The position numbers and the translations under genes were made by a program. From Coriaria nepalensis (lineage: Eukaryota > Streptophyta > Magnoliopsida > Cucurbitales > Coriariaceae): a stretch of 64,000 nucleotides of DNA. Of this stretch, positions 47,401-60,200 are shown piece by piece. Below the pieces are notes generated by a model. That model was not told where the DNA came from and did not search any database. It was given only the letters and a program-made list of their open reading frames with translations. How positions within the stretch are numbered: position 1 is the stretch's first letter; each line of letters opens with the position of its first letter. Location: contig CP114492.1 in NCBI GenBank assembly GCA_027186245.1, positions 9,080,501 through 9,144,500 on the forward strand, written 5' to 3'.

Positions 47401-48224
47401 GATTTTTACTGTTATTCTCTACTTGGCTGCACACTTAGTAAGAAATAAGAAAAGGGGATGATTATGAGTGGCGATTGTGATCAGGTTTTTGGTACTAATA
47501 AGAATATAAATCGTGGAACTGGAGTAATGAGATTAATGGATGGAAAGCAATCAAGAATTGAATATATATAATAACATGGACGGATAATAATAAGATAAAA
47601 TTAGATAACTTAGTAATCATTCATATTATTATTATTTTCCGAATTATCAATTGAGTAATTAATTGAATAATTACTAAATCATCTTAAGTTTTGTATAAAT
47701 TTAATTTTCCTATTATTTTCCAAGAAATAGAAGTCTAAATTAGAGTATTTCTTATATACCGTACCGTAATATATAAGTACATACTCTTGCATCAATCACA
47801 AGACTTCACGTAAGTGATAGAAGAAAATAATGCCAACATGCATGATAGAGAGGAAAAAGATTGTAAGGGAAAAAACTGAAGTGGTCAATTGTGAGAGACA
47901 GGGAAAGTGCTTAAAACAGGTTTTGAATCCAAATATTGAGTTCCACTGAATAGTAAAAACATGTATAGCTTTTACAATTCATAGGAAGAACCTCACTGTG
48001 AGTATACAAAGAACTCAGCTCCAGTATCTATCCTTTTTCTACAATGACTTCACTCAGCACAGCTACAAGTGGAAATCCCTCGGACAAAATATTCATTCCC
48101 ATAAGACAATAAATTAATTTGCAAGTGAAAAAAAATTACAACACAAGATGTACATTTGAAAGCCAAAGAGGCTCTTCTTAAAAAGAATACTCTTCTAACA
48201 CTTCTCTCTCTCTCTCTTACTCTT
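47401..48224. other. Intergenic and PI4K 3' flank
   Basis: No gene was recognised. It is AT-rich from 47540 to 47720. The part from about 47900 to 48224 has the composition of a 3' UTR for the PI4K gene, including a CT run near 48205. Confidence 0.45.
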
Positions 48225-51200
48225 TTACTTCTCGATTCCCTGTTGAAGGTACTGAATCAAGTCATAGCCCGCAGTTGTCCATTTGTTATAGGCATCAGTA
48301 CACACCCGGATCATGAAATTAGCCGCTTCTCGGTCATTCATCTCGGGATGGAATCTTTTCCGAAGATTCCCAATTGGGTCACCACGGCTAAAGCATGGTA
48401 AGCCGCTGTCCAGCATTAACTGAACTGTGCTGATAATTCCGTCCATATAGCATCGGGCAGCAAGGTAACCCTTCACACATAAGCTGTCACATAGAAAGAA
48501 AAAGATCCATTAGTGAAGTTTTTTTGAGAAAAAAAAGAGAAAATAGCGTTTCTCTTTGTATCTAAAAGAAATTTTTTTAAAAGGCTTTACTTTTACTTAC
48601 CTTACAAATAAGTTCCATGTTTCACTCTTCATAGCGCCTGAGGGATCTAATAGTTGGGTCATTTCGTGGCTTAGTTTAAAGTGTGCACTTTCAAAGCGCA
48701 TATTTCCACCAGGTGAAGTCTCCAGTATGAAACCGAAATCGATATGAATGAGTCTCCCTATGCTGCATTGATAAACATATAAGAATATTAGCTCACAAAT
48801 CCAATTTTCTATCAGATTTTGTCGTGCTCTCATAGTGACTTCATTATATCCGGATCCTGGCTATTGGGTGAAAGGCTAAAGAGGTAACATACTTATCAAA
48901 AAGAAGATTGCCATTGTGCCTGTCCTTAGGCTGAAGTAAAAGGCTAGCAACTGCATAACCAGCACTGCTAATAATGAAGTTTTCTCGAGCAGCTTCGAAA
49001 CTTGGTGACCCTACAGGCCCATAGTCTTGTTGAAAAATTTCATACAAACCCCCATCAGTTGTCTCGCCCATCTGACTTCTGCTCCGGGCGTTAGGAACAA
49101 CCTGAGATGTAGAAACATTGAAAGAAATTGAATTCCAGAACAAAGCTTATAGAGTTTGCACGAGACTGAAAGGTTACACAAGCACAACATACTGAACAAA
49201 TAACAAAAGAAAACACAAGAAACTCACCTCTACGATACCTCTTTCGGGGCCGGTTGGGAGAACACCATAAGGAAACAAATATAGATTTATCCCTACTGCT
49301 CCAAATATGTCTCTAAGAAGAGCTATCATTTGCAGAGCAAGAACATCTTGTCGGCAATCATCTCCAACCTTTAATGAAGAAAACTTCGTTAAACTATCAA
49401 TTGAAACAGTACTAAACTCCAATTGTAATAAGTTCTCAGTTAAGAAAACAGAGGCCTAACCAAAATGACATGTTACCTTGAAAATGCAAGCTTGGGGCTT
49501 TATATCATTGTGGTCTCCATACCGATCAATGACATTAAATGTAATCATGATAGGAACTTTTGCAGCTGATTGTAATGGTATTCCACTATCTACTTGAATT
49601 CCTCTAACAAGCTTAGTAGGTGCAGTTGGTAGATACAGGTCTTCTCCATCCATTTCAATTTTCTCCAACTCTCTGCATAAAAGTTATATTAGAGACTCGG
49701 CTTCTTAATTATTATTTGTTATATATATCTTGCCTTAACCTCAACAGAGTAGTTGGCGATGAGGACCTATATGCTTAAGTTCACAAAGTAGAAACATACC
49801 TCCGGATACCAGCTCGACGTTCTTCCTTGGCAAGTGGAAAGAGTACACCAGATATAGATGTAACTTTGTCAAAAAAATCAAACTCTCTTTTAAACACGTC
49901 AAGTGCCTTGGGAGAAAACCCATCGATAATATGCTGCCTAACAACTGGCAACAATTCTTGAAATGCAGTATTCTGAATTAACGGATGTGTACATAATTAT
50001 TGAACCTGATGTAATTTTCCATAGATGCATAAACGCAAGAGTGATAGGATCAGCAAAAATAATTAGAGGAAGAATTTACACAGATGTACCTTCGCAGAGA
50101 TAGTATCTTTCCCTGCTTCTGGGCCTGCAGTCTCACCCTGCCAGGCAGAAAAACCACTTAAGATTTAGATACCAAAAACCACGACACAGTTGAAGCATAA
50201 GAAACCATAGGGTGATGCAAATTCGTGCAGACTAATTTTTTTTCCAGGAAAAAAAAAGGGGGGGGGGAAGGAAGAAATAAAGAAGAAAAAAATAGAATAA
50301 AAGAAGAGGTGAAGGGAAAATGTATGGCTGCCTAAACCAAAATTACACCTCACATAATGTATTTCACAAACCTGTAAGCTCCATATCAGAATATGGGCAA
50401 ATATATCACTTCTTTGAGCTGCTCTAAGCAAATATCCTTCTACCAATTTCTGATTATGGAAGCAAATACACAGTTAGACTCATAGCATAAACAGTTGATC
50501 TCACAGCAACCATAGTAATGAAGCAGAGACCTAAATCCAGTCAACCTGAGTTTCAAGTTGTGCCAGCAGAAATGCTGGTTTCACTGGCATTTATGGGGTA
50601 GTTGTATTTGGTAAGTCAAATTAAAACATTGAATTAGGTGAAAGAGTGATATTCTAAAATCCATGTATTTCTAAAGGAAAATAACTCTCCATAAATACCA
50701 AAAAATAATATATTTATCCACTTTTTGTCAATTCCATGTAATGTCAATGAGCTGTAAGAGAATTTAAATATTAATTTGATATTTTCCCAAGCTCTCCTGA
50801 CATACCCCACCGATGAGAGAGTGACATGACCAATTATCCATAAAACCCATAAAATGGAAGAGGTTTTAGTCAGCCTCAGGTTGATTGACACAAAGGGAAT
50901 GAACAAAGCTCTACCAGAGAAAAACCATTGGTGACAATTCAACTCACCACAGCCACCTTAACATAAGGCAACAAAATTAAAAATTAAAAAAAAAAAAAAA
51001 AAACGAAGAACAATGGAACTAGAAGGCTAGAAGATAGTGCTAGCGCTACTAGAACTCACCTGGTCATCATACCGCAGAGCTTGCACTAGTTGTGGCATAA
51101 AGAAGTTTACTCGTTCAGGAGGATATGATTCCAAAACCCTAAGAACATAAGCCATTACACGTGGATGCCCTTTATAGGCAGGAGTGAGAAACTCAAGAGC

Positions 51201-54200
51201 TTGTGTAATTGAGCAAGCAGCCCAGTGTGGCAGCTGCTGCAGAAGCACCGAATTTTCTTCAATGGCCTTTGGAGTGACAAAATAGGGCAATGCTTCAGGT
51301 ATGCACCTAATGTCCAATATGTGCGACTGCAAAAATCAGAAGAGAGGGGAGGGGGGGGGGGGGAAGAAAACTTGATGTTACAAAAATTAAAAAGAAAGAA
51401 GCAAAAAGCTTTTCATGACAATTAAGTTCAATCAACTAGTGTTGAGATTTTTCAGTCACTTCACAATGACTCACATAGAATTTTATAGGCATAAATATCA
51501 AATGAAAATCTAGATCTTTTTGCACTCGAATGGCATCTTGAACCACCACCATATCTCAGGTGTGTTCCCAAAGGAGTAGTGTAGAAGGTATTGACTGTAA
51601 GGACAGTGATACACGTAGTTTCCCATTTACAGGCTACAGCTCTCTTCTAACCACCCAAATAACTACCACTTCTTGTCTGATAATGCAGAAGGTCAAGTTC
51701 TTCAAAGCAAAGATTCAAACCTAAAAGAGATACCTGAACTAACTGAGTGACCTCAGCTCTCAAAGATGTATTGGCTCGAAACCTTGAGACCAAAGAAAAG
51801 GCAATCCGAGGATCCACAGAGAAGGCAGTCCTAGCATATTCAATCCATTTCTCTGAGCTTACTTTCATGCGAGAAGATGTACTTTCCCTTTTGATTTTGG
51901 TAAAAATACAGCAATGTATTAATTCCATTGAGAATCAAGGATAAACAACTTTAAATTATCAACAAATTCAAAAGTAAGGTACACAATACTTAGAGTTGAT
52001 TGGTTGCGCCCACACTTCAAGCCTGTCAGCCTCATGCTGGCACAGCATCAAAAGTAGCTGCTTCCTTTTTTCTCTCCCCACAGAATAATTGTCCATCTGG
52101 CCCCAGATAGGATGATATTGATCGATCTGCCAATATTTAAGTAATTCGTTAAAAATGTGCAGCAATCTAATGTAAACCCAGAAACAAAGGATGATAAGAT
52201 GTATAGGTACAGGAATCTTTTTTAATCATCTTACCCCATCAACTAAAGAGTTCCTATTTTCACGCCCACGTCCTTTTGCATCAGACTGCAAACCATCTCC
52301 ATTGTCATTGGACAGGCAGTGTACAAACAGAGAGATAGATTGAGCCTCGCTCTGGGCAAAGTTCATATTGTTCATGTCATACCATGTAGGCTCATATGCA
52401 AACCACCTCAAAGAGGCCCTGAATATAAACCAACCAAATTTTGAATTCTACAATTGGACTCAAAATTAAAAAGAATAAAGAAAGTAAGGAAGTGTTTTCA
52501 AAGTTTATCTACTAAGAGCATATTATGAAGCTAGTAATAAAGAGTCAATTGCAGTCACCGATATATACGGTCCTCCAGGAGCTGAAGTCCAGATTTTAAA
52601 TTATGCAGATTTCCTTGTGACTGGCATGAACAAAATTTGAGCCCAAGAAGCATCAGAGTAAAGAAAGAACCCGTTGCTGCAGGATGGTGTGAAAAGTTCC
52701 AGGGAAGCTTAGTAGTCCCTTGTAACAACCGACCAATGAGCAAAAGTTGCTCAACACTATTGTGCCGAACTACCTACAGAACCAAGATGATTACAAGGAT
52801 GACAGTCGGGAAATCTTTAAAAAAAATGACATTAATTTATTCATAAAAGTAATAAGAGTTGCGGGGGGTTAGGAGTATTATATGCAATGTTTGATTGACT
52901 CGAACAAAATACTTGCCTCAAAGCGATCAATGAAGAACCCAAGCCATAATCTGTGAGCAATTATCTGATCAACAGGATTGATTTCAGGCTGCATTTCAGG
53001 CTCCCCAGGAGACAGGTGAGGTCTTAGTTTTGCAGCTGGTCCTAAATACCTTGCTTCAGATGCAAAGAGACCTCGTTTTGTATCAATTGTCCATAACCAT
53101 GCATCAACAAGCTCCGCAAGGACTAGAGACCCCAACTGGGGGGCAGCAGAAACTAACCAAGTCCAAATGAATATACCAGTTTCGATTGCATCAAGAGTAG
53201 AGACATAAGCCGGACACCAACAAAGAAGGCGTAGAAGTTGTGAGAAGCCATCTACATTTGTTTTTGAATCAGAACCCTGAAAGGAGTAAGTTAATTTTTC
53301 AGACAGAAAAAACATGAACGCGGAGGATCTTTCAACTCTATTTGCTCATGAGGATGACACATGAAAGCATATATTACCAAATTTGAGAGAAGTAATGCAG
53401 TTGCCTGAGAACAAATTTCACGAAATTGTGACTTGTCCACTTCCAGACCTTTCTCTGCTTTGTTAACAAAATGCTGAAGTGACTGAACAAATCTCATAAG
53501 CAACATGCCACTGAATGAGTCATCCTCAGCCTGTTGGGGTGGTTGAAATGGTCCAGATATTAATCTCTGAAGACCAGGACCAAGGCCTTGACCAGTTGGC
53601 GGAGGACCACCAGGCTGAAATCCACCAATACTGTTATACAACCTTCTCATGCCAGCAATTTCTCCTACATGGTTACTCTTTACTGTTGCACTTACTACAC
53701 CAGTACTGAGAACTTCCAGATTAAAGGCTTCTGTCAATTTTAAGTTAGCTCCTGATGCTGCAGCTGCAGAAGCCATGACAGCAGGAATATTCGCTGTTTG
53801 TATTCCTGTCCAACAATCATTTTTACCTGTGCCAATCCGAATCTCAGATAAAAGAGAAACCACATCGGGTGTATGCTGTGCTCTTTGCCACGTATTTGCT
53901 TTACAGAGCTTTTCCTGAATTGTTTGCATAACAACCACATTTCTCAACAGAAGAAGTAATAACTGTTAACGAAATAATATGGGGAAAAAAAATCTGAACA
54001 ACCAAACTTTTGAAATGGGATTCCCTCTATATATGTTACTAAACTAAATCAAATCTTCCTATGAAAAGCTACACCTAATTCTTAATCTCATTTATGTCAA
54101 GCTAGCATGCATTACTCACAAGACAAAGTGCTATACTTTCGTTTTTCTTTGCAATTTCCAGAAGGGCTTCCACTACAACTATCTCAAGCCCGTGCTATCC

Positions 54201-57200
54201 CAGGCCTAAACTCCTATTTGTCAGCTGTGGGGAACTACCGCTCGGCTTGAATAAGTTGATATTTCCTTGCAGCCTTAAGTAGCAAGAGTAGCTACTCATT
54301 CAAGATTACCTCGACCCTAGTAGGTACTCACTCAAAACTACCTCTAAGGCAAGTTTGTAATCCAATTCCTTGTATAAGAGATTTACTATTGGGTAAAGGT
54401 GCGAAGCGATTAAAGGAGAGAAAGATGCTTCTGCTTTTAGAAAGATTAAAATAAGAGTGGGTCTTAGTCTACGATTACGGGGTCTTTCCCACATTTCTAT
54501 TCCTAGGAAAATCATCATCATCATCATCATCATCAAAGCCCATTCTCCAAGCTATGCGATCTTCTCACATATATCCTCGTAGTTGGCCATAAAGCGATCT
54601 TCTCACATATCTTCTCACATATGCGATCTTCTCACTCCGAACCATAAAGCATAGTTGGCCAAACGATTGTCTTGTAACACTTTTCTTTCAACCTCGTAGG
54701 CATCTTTCTATCGCATAAGACTTCCTGATGTCATCCTCCATTTCATCAAAACTGTTTTAATCCTATGGTTTATATCCTCTTGAATGTCCCCAGTCTTTTG
54801 GATAATAGATCCTAAATAACGAAAAGATTCACCCTCTGAGACCTTCTTGCCGTCAATCTCAATTGGATCACCCCTCCTTCGAGATTCGAGACCAAAATTA
54901 CAAACTAGATATTTTGTCTTCGATCGACTAATTCTAAAACCTTTACTCTTCAAAACATCACACCACCTATCTAATTTTCGACTTGCACCTTCTCTAGTTT
55001 CGTCAATTAGGACGATATCATACGCCAGGACACCTCATCCTGAATATGTTTCATCAGCTCATCCATAAACTATTAAAAATCTTTTGATGCTCAAATAACT
55101 CTCAACTTGACTTTAAGTGACTATATATCTATTTTCCTCACTTCCATTCATTTCCGTAACTGCAGCAGGGTAGGATGATTGATCCGATGGGATAGGTGGT
55201 GCCAGGTGTCCCTCTCGTTCAGTGATCCCCGGAGCGGGGCGAGACAGTTATTAACTTCAATAAGTTGTTCTCGACTTATAACTAGCTACTTCGACTAATT
55301 TTAGATGGAGGAGAAACTAGGACAGAGAGCACATTCCAAGAGCCTGCCATATCCAGAAGACCACATTCTAAACAGTTCTTAAGAATTTATCCAATTTTAG
55401 AGTGGCAAAATGACATGAGAGAAGCCCACAAGAGAAGGTTTACTGTCTTCCACAAATAAAAGGTATAGAAATTAACCTGTAGTAGACCTTGGCTAGTGCA
55501 AGGGGCAAAGGAAATGGATTTGACGATCCACTCCCGAACAACCTTTTGATACAAAGTACGAAAGGTTGCAACCCAAGCAGGATCACTAACAACCGTAGAA
55601 GGTGAGTCGTTATGCATGGAGAACAGCAAAGAATCGAAACAAGATGAATTCCACAGAACCTGCAATCACATATTTGCATTTGTTATAAATGTAAAAGATT
55701 AATGGACAGGCACAAGGACAAGAAGAAAAAAAGTCCTAAAGCATATTTCGTAATTAGGACATATGTATACCTGTGGAAACTTATCTTTAAGCTGAGCCAA
55801 CAAGTTCACAGAGATGTCTCTTATGCGCTCCTCCCTTTCAGACATGCTTCCTATAAGAAAACAGGCATGAGCAAAAAGCGCTGAGTCTCTGAATTCAGCT
55901 TCATCACCAGTTTCAGATCTACGTTCTTCCTGAACCCAATTCAAAGAGGCACCAATGACATTGCCGTAGCATAGGAGAGAAAGAACAGTAAACAAACATT
56001 CAAATAGAGGCAAAAAAAATATGGTATTTCAATTGATATATTGCTGTCACATGAGAGAGCCGAGATCATAGAAAGACGAAACAGCTCATGCATGACCCTT
56101 TTTTTTTTTTTTGACGAGAAAGAACTCATAAATTGATACTAATTCAAAAAAGATCATTGCCCTGGTTAGCACATTAGGTTTTTCAATATACATTCAAGGG
56201 AAAAATATCTTCAGAAGAGGCATAAGAAACACCTTAGATGCCAATAAACTAACGAGGGAAAATAATTAATGTTATTCACAAATGAGAAGTGAACTCACCA
56301 AAAAGCAGAGATACGATTGATTACTTCAAAAGTTAAACCCTATTTTGACTATGGTCTGACAGGATTTAGACCACAAGAGCATGGCTTAAGACCTGTTTGA
56401 AAGGCACAAACTTAACTAGACTTTCATTTACAACATAAAGACTAAAATACAGTACAGCACTGTTGAAGTTTTAGAGCACCTATACTAAAATTGTAGCCAT
56501 CAAGGAAAAAAATAGTTCGGAATGCATATCCCAAATAGCCCTGTCCAAGGCCTTATCCCTGAATAGAGTGAACTAAAATGAAAATGAGAATTCAGAGTGC
56601 ATTAAATTGAGGTGATACGCATTAAAAAATAAAATATAAGTTTAATCAGAAGATCTATAATTTTTCCTTTTATTTTTTTAAGAAAAAAGGACTGGGCGAC
56701 ATTACATAATAAACAAAAGGCATGTACATGCAAAGATGGAAATAAAGAGGAGAATTTACCAGCCATGAAACTGCAGTTTCAAATGCCTGGTGAACTATAG
56801 CCGTCAAACACTGAGAGACAGCTGGCATAAGATTTGGGGTCTTTAGGTACTCAAAAACACAACTGAAAGCACTTCTAGAAGCATTCAAGCTCGTGCCACC
56901 ATTAAGGACGCCCCCATTACTGCTGAAACGTATAATTTCCAAAAAAGATACTGCAAGAAGATATGTGGCCTTCACGCCTACATTAATCGAAAGAAATTTC
57001 AAACATCGGACGAGTATATGGAACAACAAACAGCCCATTATCCAGGTATCAAAGTATAAATAATAACTGAAAACAGAGAATTGACATTCATTCAGATACG
57101 ATCTTGTCCCAATCAGGAACAGTAGTTTTAAGGTTTAACCTGAAATTGTTCCCATAGAGGAAAGATCAACTCGCCCTCCTAAAGCAGCAGAAAGGGCAGC

Positions 57201-60200
57201 TCTTTGGGCCACAGCAGCTTTCTCAATGCCACTCCCTCGACCACTACCAGGATTATGAAGAGCATTGAGTTCTAACTCATCTTCAAGCCATTTAACTGAG
57301 CTAACAATCTGTAGAAACAAATAGTTACTTGAAGAACTTCAAATGATGGAATACGAATAATAGTACAATTTTGAACATGACACAATCTCAAGTATGCAAA
57401 ACAGCACAGAGAAAACAAATGATTACTTAAAGAGCTTCAAATGATGGGGATAAGATTAATAATACAGCTTTACTGATAACACAATAAAGAATAAAGCTAC
57501 AAGTCTTGATTTATACAAAACTGTTGAAAGTCTTACCATAACCTTAGGAATTAGGCTATAAATATTTACCATATTTGAGTATTTCTATATTTAGATAGAT
57601 AGAGAAATTAGTGGTAAATTACTTTCCTAACTAAATTACTTTCCTAACTAAATTACTTTCCTAAACTAAATTACTTTCCTATTTTGTATCCTAGAGGATT
57701 CTATAAATATGTATAAACCTGTACATGAATACCTTATTTCCATATCATTACCCTCTGTTTTTATGGTATCAGAGCTAGGTTCTAAAACCCTAGGTTAAAA
57801 CTGTCCGACACCCTAAAAGATGTATGAAGTCACTTCCGATCAGACCCTAAAGCCCGGACTTCAAACTGTCCGACACCCATCAGAAAACTCACCCATTCAG
57901 ATCACCACAATTCGACTGAATGGGGATAACTTTCTAAGATGGTCACAGTCTGTCCGCATGTATATTAGGGGGAGAGGAAAAATTGGCTACATCACGGGAG
58001 AAACAGAGGAACCAGACCTGGATGATCCAACTTATGCCACTTGGGATGCTGAAAACTCAATGGTAATGACATGGTTGGTCAACTCTATGACAGAGGAGAT
58101 AGGAGCAAACTACCTCTGTTATCCTACTGCTAAGGAACTATGGGATAATGTCTCATTGATGTACTCTGATCTAGGAAACCAGTCTCAAGTGTATGAATTA
58201 ACCCTAAGATTAGGGGAAATTCGCCAAGGTGAGGATTGTGTAACTAAGTATTTTAATACCCTTAAAAGATTTTGGCAGGACTTGGACCTATTCAACGACT
58301 ATGAGTGGAAATCACCTGAAGACTGCAACCAACACAAGAAGATGGTGGATACAGGCCGAATCTTCAAATTTCTTGCAGGGCTAAATGTTGAATTCGATGA
58401 GGTCCGTGGTCGGATAATTGGTAGGAATCCTATGCCTTCAATTGGGGAGGCCTTTGCAGAGGTACGAAGAGAAGAGAGTAGGAGGCATGTAATGCTAGGA
58501 AAGAAGGCTACAGATTTGACTAAAAGTATGGAAGGGTCAGCCTTAGCCATACCTGAAGCCCAAGCTAGCAGAAGAACCTACCAAAACCAGCGCACAGGAG
58601 ACAAGAATAATCTGCACTGTGACTTTTGTGGAAAGACACGCCATACAAGAGAAAATTGCTACAAGTTGCATGGAAGGCCATCCTACGGTAGGCAGAATAA
58701 ACAAGGTGAAAGAAATGTTCCTGCAGCAAATGAGGCCGAGTCATCTATGTTTGGTAAAGAGCAGTTAGATCACCTTCTAAAACTACTAAAATCCTATTCA
58801 TCACCTAATGCTCCTACTGGTTCTATGGCACAGACAGGTAGAGTTTCTATAGCACTCTTGGCTCTAGGAGAAACTAGTTCTTGGATTATTGATTCAGGGG
58901 CTTCCGATCATATGACAAGTTGTTCAAAATTCTTTGACTCGTATTATCCATGTTCTGGTCTAGAAAAAGTCAGAATAGCTGATGGTAGTTTCTCACCCAT
59001 TGCAGGAAAAGGACACATTAAAATTTCAGAAAACCTAACCTTAAAATCAGTCTTACATGTCCCAAAACTTGCATGTAACCTTCTATCCGTTAGTAAACTG
59101 TCACAGGATTCTAATTGTTCCATTTCTTTTTCTCCTCTCACTTGTGTGTTTCAGGACCGGAGCTCGGGGAAGATGATTGGAACTGCTAAAGGAAGAAATG
59201 GGATGTACTACTTTGATGAAACTGTTTTTGGGACTAATCAAGCTCAGGGATTAGGTAGTACTAGCTCAACTTTTGTCTCTGATCAGATCATATTATGGCA
59301 TAAGAGATTAGGACACCTTAGTTTTTCATACTTAAAACATGTATTTCCTACACTTTTTAAAGGAGGTTATCACTCAGAATTACATTGTGAAGCTTGTCAT
59401 TTAGCTAAAGACCATCGTGTTTCTTTTCCAATAAAATTATATTCTAGTTCAAGACCATTTTACTTATTTCATAGTGATGTTTGGGGTCCATCTAAGGTCA
59501 ATACACTATCTGGAAAAAAATGGTTTGTTACTTTTATTGATGATCATACAAGATTATGTTGGGTCTACTTAATGGAAAAGAAGTCTGAAGTTGAGAATAT
59601 ATTCAAAGATTTCTATATTATGATTGAAAATCAATTTCAAATAAAAATAGGCATTCTTAGAACAGATAATGGAACTGAATACTTTAACAAACAGTTAGGA
59701 ACATTTCTGTCAGAAAAAGGTATTATTCATCAATCAACTTGTCGTGACACTCCACAACAAAATGGTATTGCCGAAAGGAAAAATAGACATTTATTAGAAG
59801 TTACAAGGGCAATTATGTTTTCAATGAATGTTCCAAAATATCTATGGGGAAATGCTTTACTAACTGCATGTTATCTAATAAATAGAATGCCATCTCGAGT
59901 TTTGAAATTTGAAACACCATTAAAAATCTTAAAACATTGCTTTCCTACAAACCGGATCACTGCAGAACTTCCTTTAAAAGTTTTTGGTTGCACTTGTTAT
60001 GTATATATACCAAATGCTTTCCGGTCAAAGTTGGAACCAAAATCTGAAAAATGTGTCTTCCTAGGGTATGCTTCAAACAAAAGGGGGTACAAATGTTTTA
60101 ATCCCGTCACAAAAAAATTCTTTGAAAGTATAGATGTGAACTTTGTTGAGGAGCAACCTTATTTTCAGAAAACTGTGTTTCAAGAGGAGACCCAAATGAG

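Noticed and set aside
53515..53918. Plus-strand frames opposite PI4K
   Set aside because: Antisense shadows of the 53914-53378 exon.
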